Source of the DNA: Aquipluma nitroreducens | GTDB taxonomy: Bacteria; Bacteroidota; Bacteroidia; Bacteroidales; Prolixibacteraceae | Reading direction: 5' to 3' | Length of the DNA: 64,000 nt | Assembly (NCBI RefSeq): GCF_009689585.1 | Contig: NZ_AP018694.1 | Coordinates: 4,083,501 to 4,147,500, forward strand | Shown here: piece by piece, positions 61,771 to 64,000 of the stretch | How positions within the stretch are numbered: the first letter of the stretch is position 1 | How the letters are laid out: the number at the start of each line of letters is the position of its first letter | Notes under the pieces: model-generated | The model's input: the letters and a program-made list of their open reading frames with translations, nothing else | What the model was told of the DNA's origin: nothing | Database searches by the model: none | Translations under genes and position numbers: made by a program

Positions 61771-62469
61771 TTAATAAACCGGATTTGGGTTAACGTAATC
61801 GGCTTCAATTTCGCCGTCTTTCAACCTGATGATGCGGTGCGCATGCATGGCAATGCTTTCTTCGTGCGTTACAACAACCAGGGTATTTCCTTTGCGGTGA
61901 ATCTCGGCAAAAAGCTGCATGATTTCTTCTGAAATTTTCGAATCGAGGTTTCCGGTTGGCTCATCGGCAAGTAAAATACTCGGATTATTTATCAATGCAC
62001 GTGCAACCGCAACACGCTGGCGTTGACCACCAGAAAGCTCATTCGGCTTGTGCTCAATACGATCAGCCAGACCAACTTCTGTCAAAATCTTTTCGGCTTT
62101 TTCGATGCGCTGTTGTTTTTTCACACCGGCGTAAACCAGAGGCAACATCACATTTTCGAGAGCGGTATTTCTGGGCAGTAGATTAAATGTCTGGAAAACA
62201 AAACCAATTTCTTTGTTCCGGATTTCGGCCAGTTCATCGTCCGATAAATGGCTTACATCTTGCTTGTTCAGTTCGTAGAATCCGCTGGTGGGAGTGTCAA
62301 GACACCCGATTACGTTCATCATAGTCGATTTCCCGGAGCCTGAAGCACCCATGATGGCAACGTACTCTCCCCGGTTGATGTTAAGCGATACAGAGCGTAA
62401 TGCTCTCACAATCTGAGTACCTACCTTGTAGTTTTTTACAATTTTTTCAAGCTTGATAACACTTTCCAT
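61771..62469 (-). CDS. ABC transporter ATP-binding protein (LolD/MacB-like)
   Basis: A 232-residue ATPase. Walker [11 protein letters not shown]-loop in [12 protein letters not shown], signature [15 protein letters not shown], Walker [14 protein letters not shown] and H-loop VVTHEES are intact. The sequence matches the MacB/LolD/FtsE group that works with FtsX-like permeases on lipoproteins or macrolides. No permease gene is adjacent, so its partner must be elsewhere. Confidence 0.94.
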   Translation of the reverse strand: MESVIKLEKIVKNYKVGTQIVRALRSVSLNINRGEYVAIMGASGSGKSTMMNVIGCLDTPTSGFYELNKQDVSHLSDDELAEIRNKEIGFVFQTFNLLPRNTALENVMLPLVYAGVKKQQRIEKAEKILTEVGLADRIEHKPNELSGGQRQRVAVARALINNPSILLADEPTGNLDSKISEEIMQLFAEIHRKGNTLVVVTHEESIAMHAHRIIRLKDGEIEADYVNPNPVY

Positions 62470-62655
62470 CTTTTGAATTGATTGGTTTGACTTGATTAGT
62501 TTGATTTAGCTTTTGTTTATTACAAATATCAAACCTAATTTCAGACAAAATACACGAAATAAAAAATAAAACCGCAAAAACCTCGAATTGTTGCACGGAA
62601 GGCCATCATTTAGCCAACCAGAAAAATCATCAGACCACAAAAAGGAGATAATTTT

Positions 62656-62663
62656 TATCTTTG
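62656..62663 (+). promoter_or_regulatory. recG promoter -7 box
   Basis: TATCTTTG, a full match to TAnnTTTG, four bases before ATG 62668. The transcript would be leaderless or nearly so. No TTG at -33 is obvious. Confidence 0.5.
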
Positions 62664-62667
62664 CCTT

Positions 62668-64000
62668 ATGTCAGAATTTCTGGATCAGGATATTAAATTT
62701 TTACCTGGCGTCGGTCCACAGCGTGCCGAAATGCTCAAAAAGGAATTGAAGATTTTCACCTTCAACGATCTTCTGTATTATTTTCCTTACAAATACATCG
62801 ACCGGACTAAGTTTTACCGCATTTCGGAAATCACCGGTAACATGCCCTACATTCAGTTAAAAGGGAGCATTGTCAGGTTTGAAACAACGGGTGAAGGTGC
62901 TCGTCAGCGATTGATCGCCCATTTTCGTGACGAGTCGGGTGTGATGGAACTGCTGTGGTTTCAGGGCGTAAAATGGGTAAAGGAAAATGTCAAGGCCGGA
63001 GTTGAGTACATCGTTTTTGGGAAACCATCCATTTTCAACGGTAAAGTTAATATCGTTCATCCTGAGCTGGAACCGGCTGAAAACAAGCAAGTCTCGGTAG
63101 GAGTTTTTCAGGCGTATTACAATACTTCGGAAAAGATGAAGCAGAAATTTATGACGAGCAAAGCTCTGAATAAATTTCAATTCAATCTTTCGGCACTGAT
63201 AGAGGGCAAAATATTTGAAACACTTCCGCCATCTTTAATTTCCAAATTGAAGTTAATGCCTTTGCCGGTTGCGTTGCGACAGGTTCATTTTCCTGAAAAT
63301 CCAAATCTTCTGAAAAATGCCCTTTTTCGTCTGAAATTTGAAGAATTGTTTTACATCCAGCTACGCATACTTAGCCTGAAGCACAACAGGGAAGGCTCTT
63401 TTAAAGGATTTGTTTTTTCGAAGGTCGGATATAATCTCAATACATTTTTCAGCAATCACCTTCCGTTTGAGCTCACCAATGCGCAAAAGAAAGTGGTCAA
63501 GGAAATCCGCAAAGACATGGGCTCGGGCAAGCAGATGAACCGTTTGCTTCAGGGCGATGTGGGTAGCGGAAAAACGCTTGTTGCATTAATGACAGCTTTG
63601 ATTGCTTTCGACAATGGTTTTCAGGTTAGTTTGATGGCTCCGACTGAGATTCTGGCCAATCAGCACTACAATTCAATCAAAAAGATGACCGATGGGCTCG
63701 GAATCAATATTGCACTGTTAACCGGTTCGACAAAGAAAGCTAAGCGAACCATTATCCACGAACAATTGGAAGATGGCAGTTTGCAACTGCTAATTGGTAC
63801 TCATGCCCTGATTGAAGACAAGGTAAATTTTCAGAAATTGGGATTAGTCATTGTTGACGAGCAGCATCGTTTTGGAGTTGCCCAGCGCGCCAAACTCTGG
63901 AAAAAGAACGAATTTACTCCGCCACATGTATTGGTGATGACGGCTACTCCGATTCCGCGAACGTTGGCTATGACGGTTTATGGCGATCTGGATGTTTCGG
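62668..64000 (+). CDS. recG: ATP-dependent DNA helicase RecG, 5' part
   Basis: The first 444 codons of RecG, cut by the window end. It begins SEFLDQDIKFLPGVGPQRAEMLKKELKIFTFNDLLYYFPYKYIDR, the wedge-domain start. The OB-fold (LKGSIVRFETTGEGARQRLIAHFRDESGVMELLWFQGVKW) follows. The helicase core has Walker A LLQGDVGSGKTLVAL, motif Ia MAPTEILANQHY, motif II VDEQHRFGV and motif III MTATPIPRTLAMTVYGDLD. RecG remodels stalled replication forks. ATG 62668 is preceded by a -7 box. Confidence 0.97.
   Translation, partial: MSEFLDQDIKFLPGVGPQRAEMLKKELKIFTFNDLLYYFPYKYIDRTKFYRISEITGNMPYIQLKGSIVRFETTGEGARQRLIAHFRDESGVMELLWFQGVKWVKENVKAGVEYIVFGKPSIFNGKVNIVHPELEPAENKQVSVGVFQAYYNTSEKMKQKFMTSKALNKFQFNLSALIEGKIFETLPPSLISKLKLMPLPVALRQVHFPENPNLLKNALFRLKFEELFYIQLRILSLKHNREGSFKGFVFSKVGYNLNTFFSNHLPFELTNAQKKVVKEIRKDMGSGKQMNRLLQGDVGSGKTLVALMTALIAFDNGFQVSLMAPTEILANQHYNSIKKMTDGLGINIALLTGSTKKAKRTIIHEQLEDGSLQLLIGTHALIEDKVNFQKLGLVIVDEQHRFGVAQRAKLWKKNEFTPPHVLVMTATPIPRTLAMTVYGDLDVS

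Noticed and set aside
62857-63180. 107-codon minus-strand ORF
   Set aside because: Antisense to recG, which has intact helicase motifs.

Overview
The window reads as chromosomal DNA of a Bacteroidota member. Supporting signs are a SusC/SusD pair with an ECF sigma/FecR regulator, TAnnTTTG-type promoters (for example TTG-N20-TATCTTTG before 32610), Bacteroidota-style BlaR1 with a TonB tail, many secreted glycosidases and a DUF2795 protein. Order Marinilabiliales (Prolixibacteraceae-like) is my best guess from protein style, not proven. No tRNA, 5S/16S/23S rRNA or CRISPR array was seen; the only structural RNA found is RNase P RNA.

Layout. 1-3300: isochorismatase-fold hydrolase, then a convergent three-domain esterase. 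3399-10260 (minus): ECF sigma, FecR anti-sigma, SusC, SusD, closed by a strong terminator: a carbohydrate-uptake locus. 10601-12957: PQQ-like propeller protein and DUF72 protein, convergent. 13116-15476: an AT-rich KAP-family P-loop NTPase that looks foreign. 15509-19046: an AraC regulator split by a complete IS66 element (15717-18367, 8-bp target duplication). 19240-29325 (plus): sugar MFS transporter, GH2, DUF5107/TPR protein and GH35, a galactoside-type catabolic cluster whose divergent AraC neighbour is the broken one. 29553-31434: BlaR1/BlaI pair with dyad operators. 31616-32005: rnpB. 32071-33464: divergent HxlR regulator and QorB-like NAD(P)-binding protein. 33521-38317 (minus): LytTR two-component system, TPR protein, TonB-dependent receptor. 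38446-40792 (minus): YtxH/holin-like/hypothetical envelope trio and an AI-2E family transporter. 40976-43105: S41 protease. 43303-47733: MarR-EmrA-EmrB-TolC efflux operon. 48052-49363: SGNH hydrolase and nucleotide-binding kinase-like ATPase. 49672-52713: uxaB-uxaA hexuronate genes with a paired operator at the promoter. 52820-54348: HAD phosphatase and secreted Nif3-like protein, with an IS4-type element just upstream. 55838-57871: DUF1080 plus metal-hydrolase fusion and a secreted VOC protein. 58017-64000: ORF6N protein, U32 peptidase, DUF2795, PduO-type adenosyltransferase, LolD/MacB-like ATPase and the 5' part of recG.

The intergenic DNA is unusually structured. Several palindromic repeat families recur: heptamer-periodic inverted arrays at seven loci, a 39-40 bp CCCC/GGGG element present twice in frame inside the DUF5107 gene, a 28-bp GTAGAGACG palindrome, a 27-bp CTTCACTTTG palindrome and twin CCCCCGAG hairpins inside rnpB. 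The heptamer arrays are the structure least explained by standard annotation. The KAP NTPase is the best candidate for an uncharacterised protein system, possibly phage defence, but that is inference from family and context.
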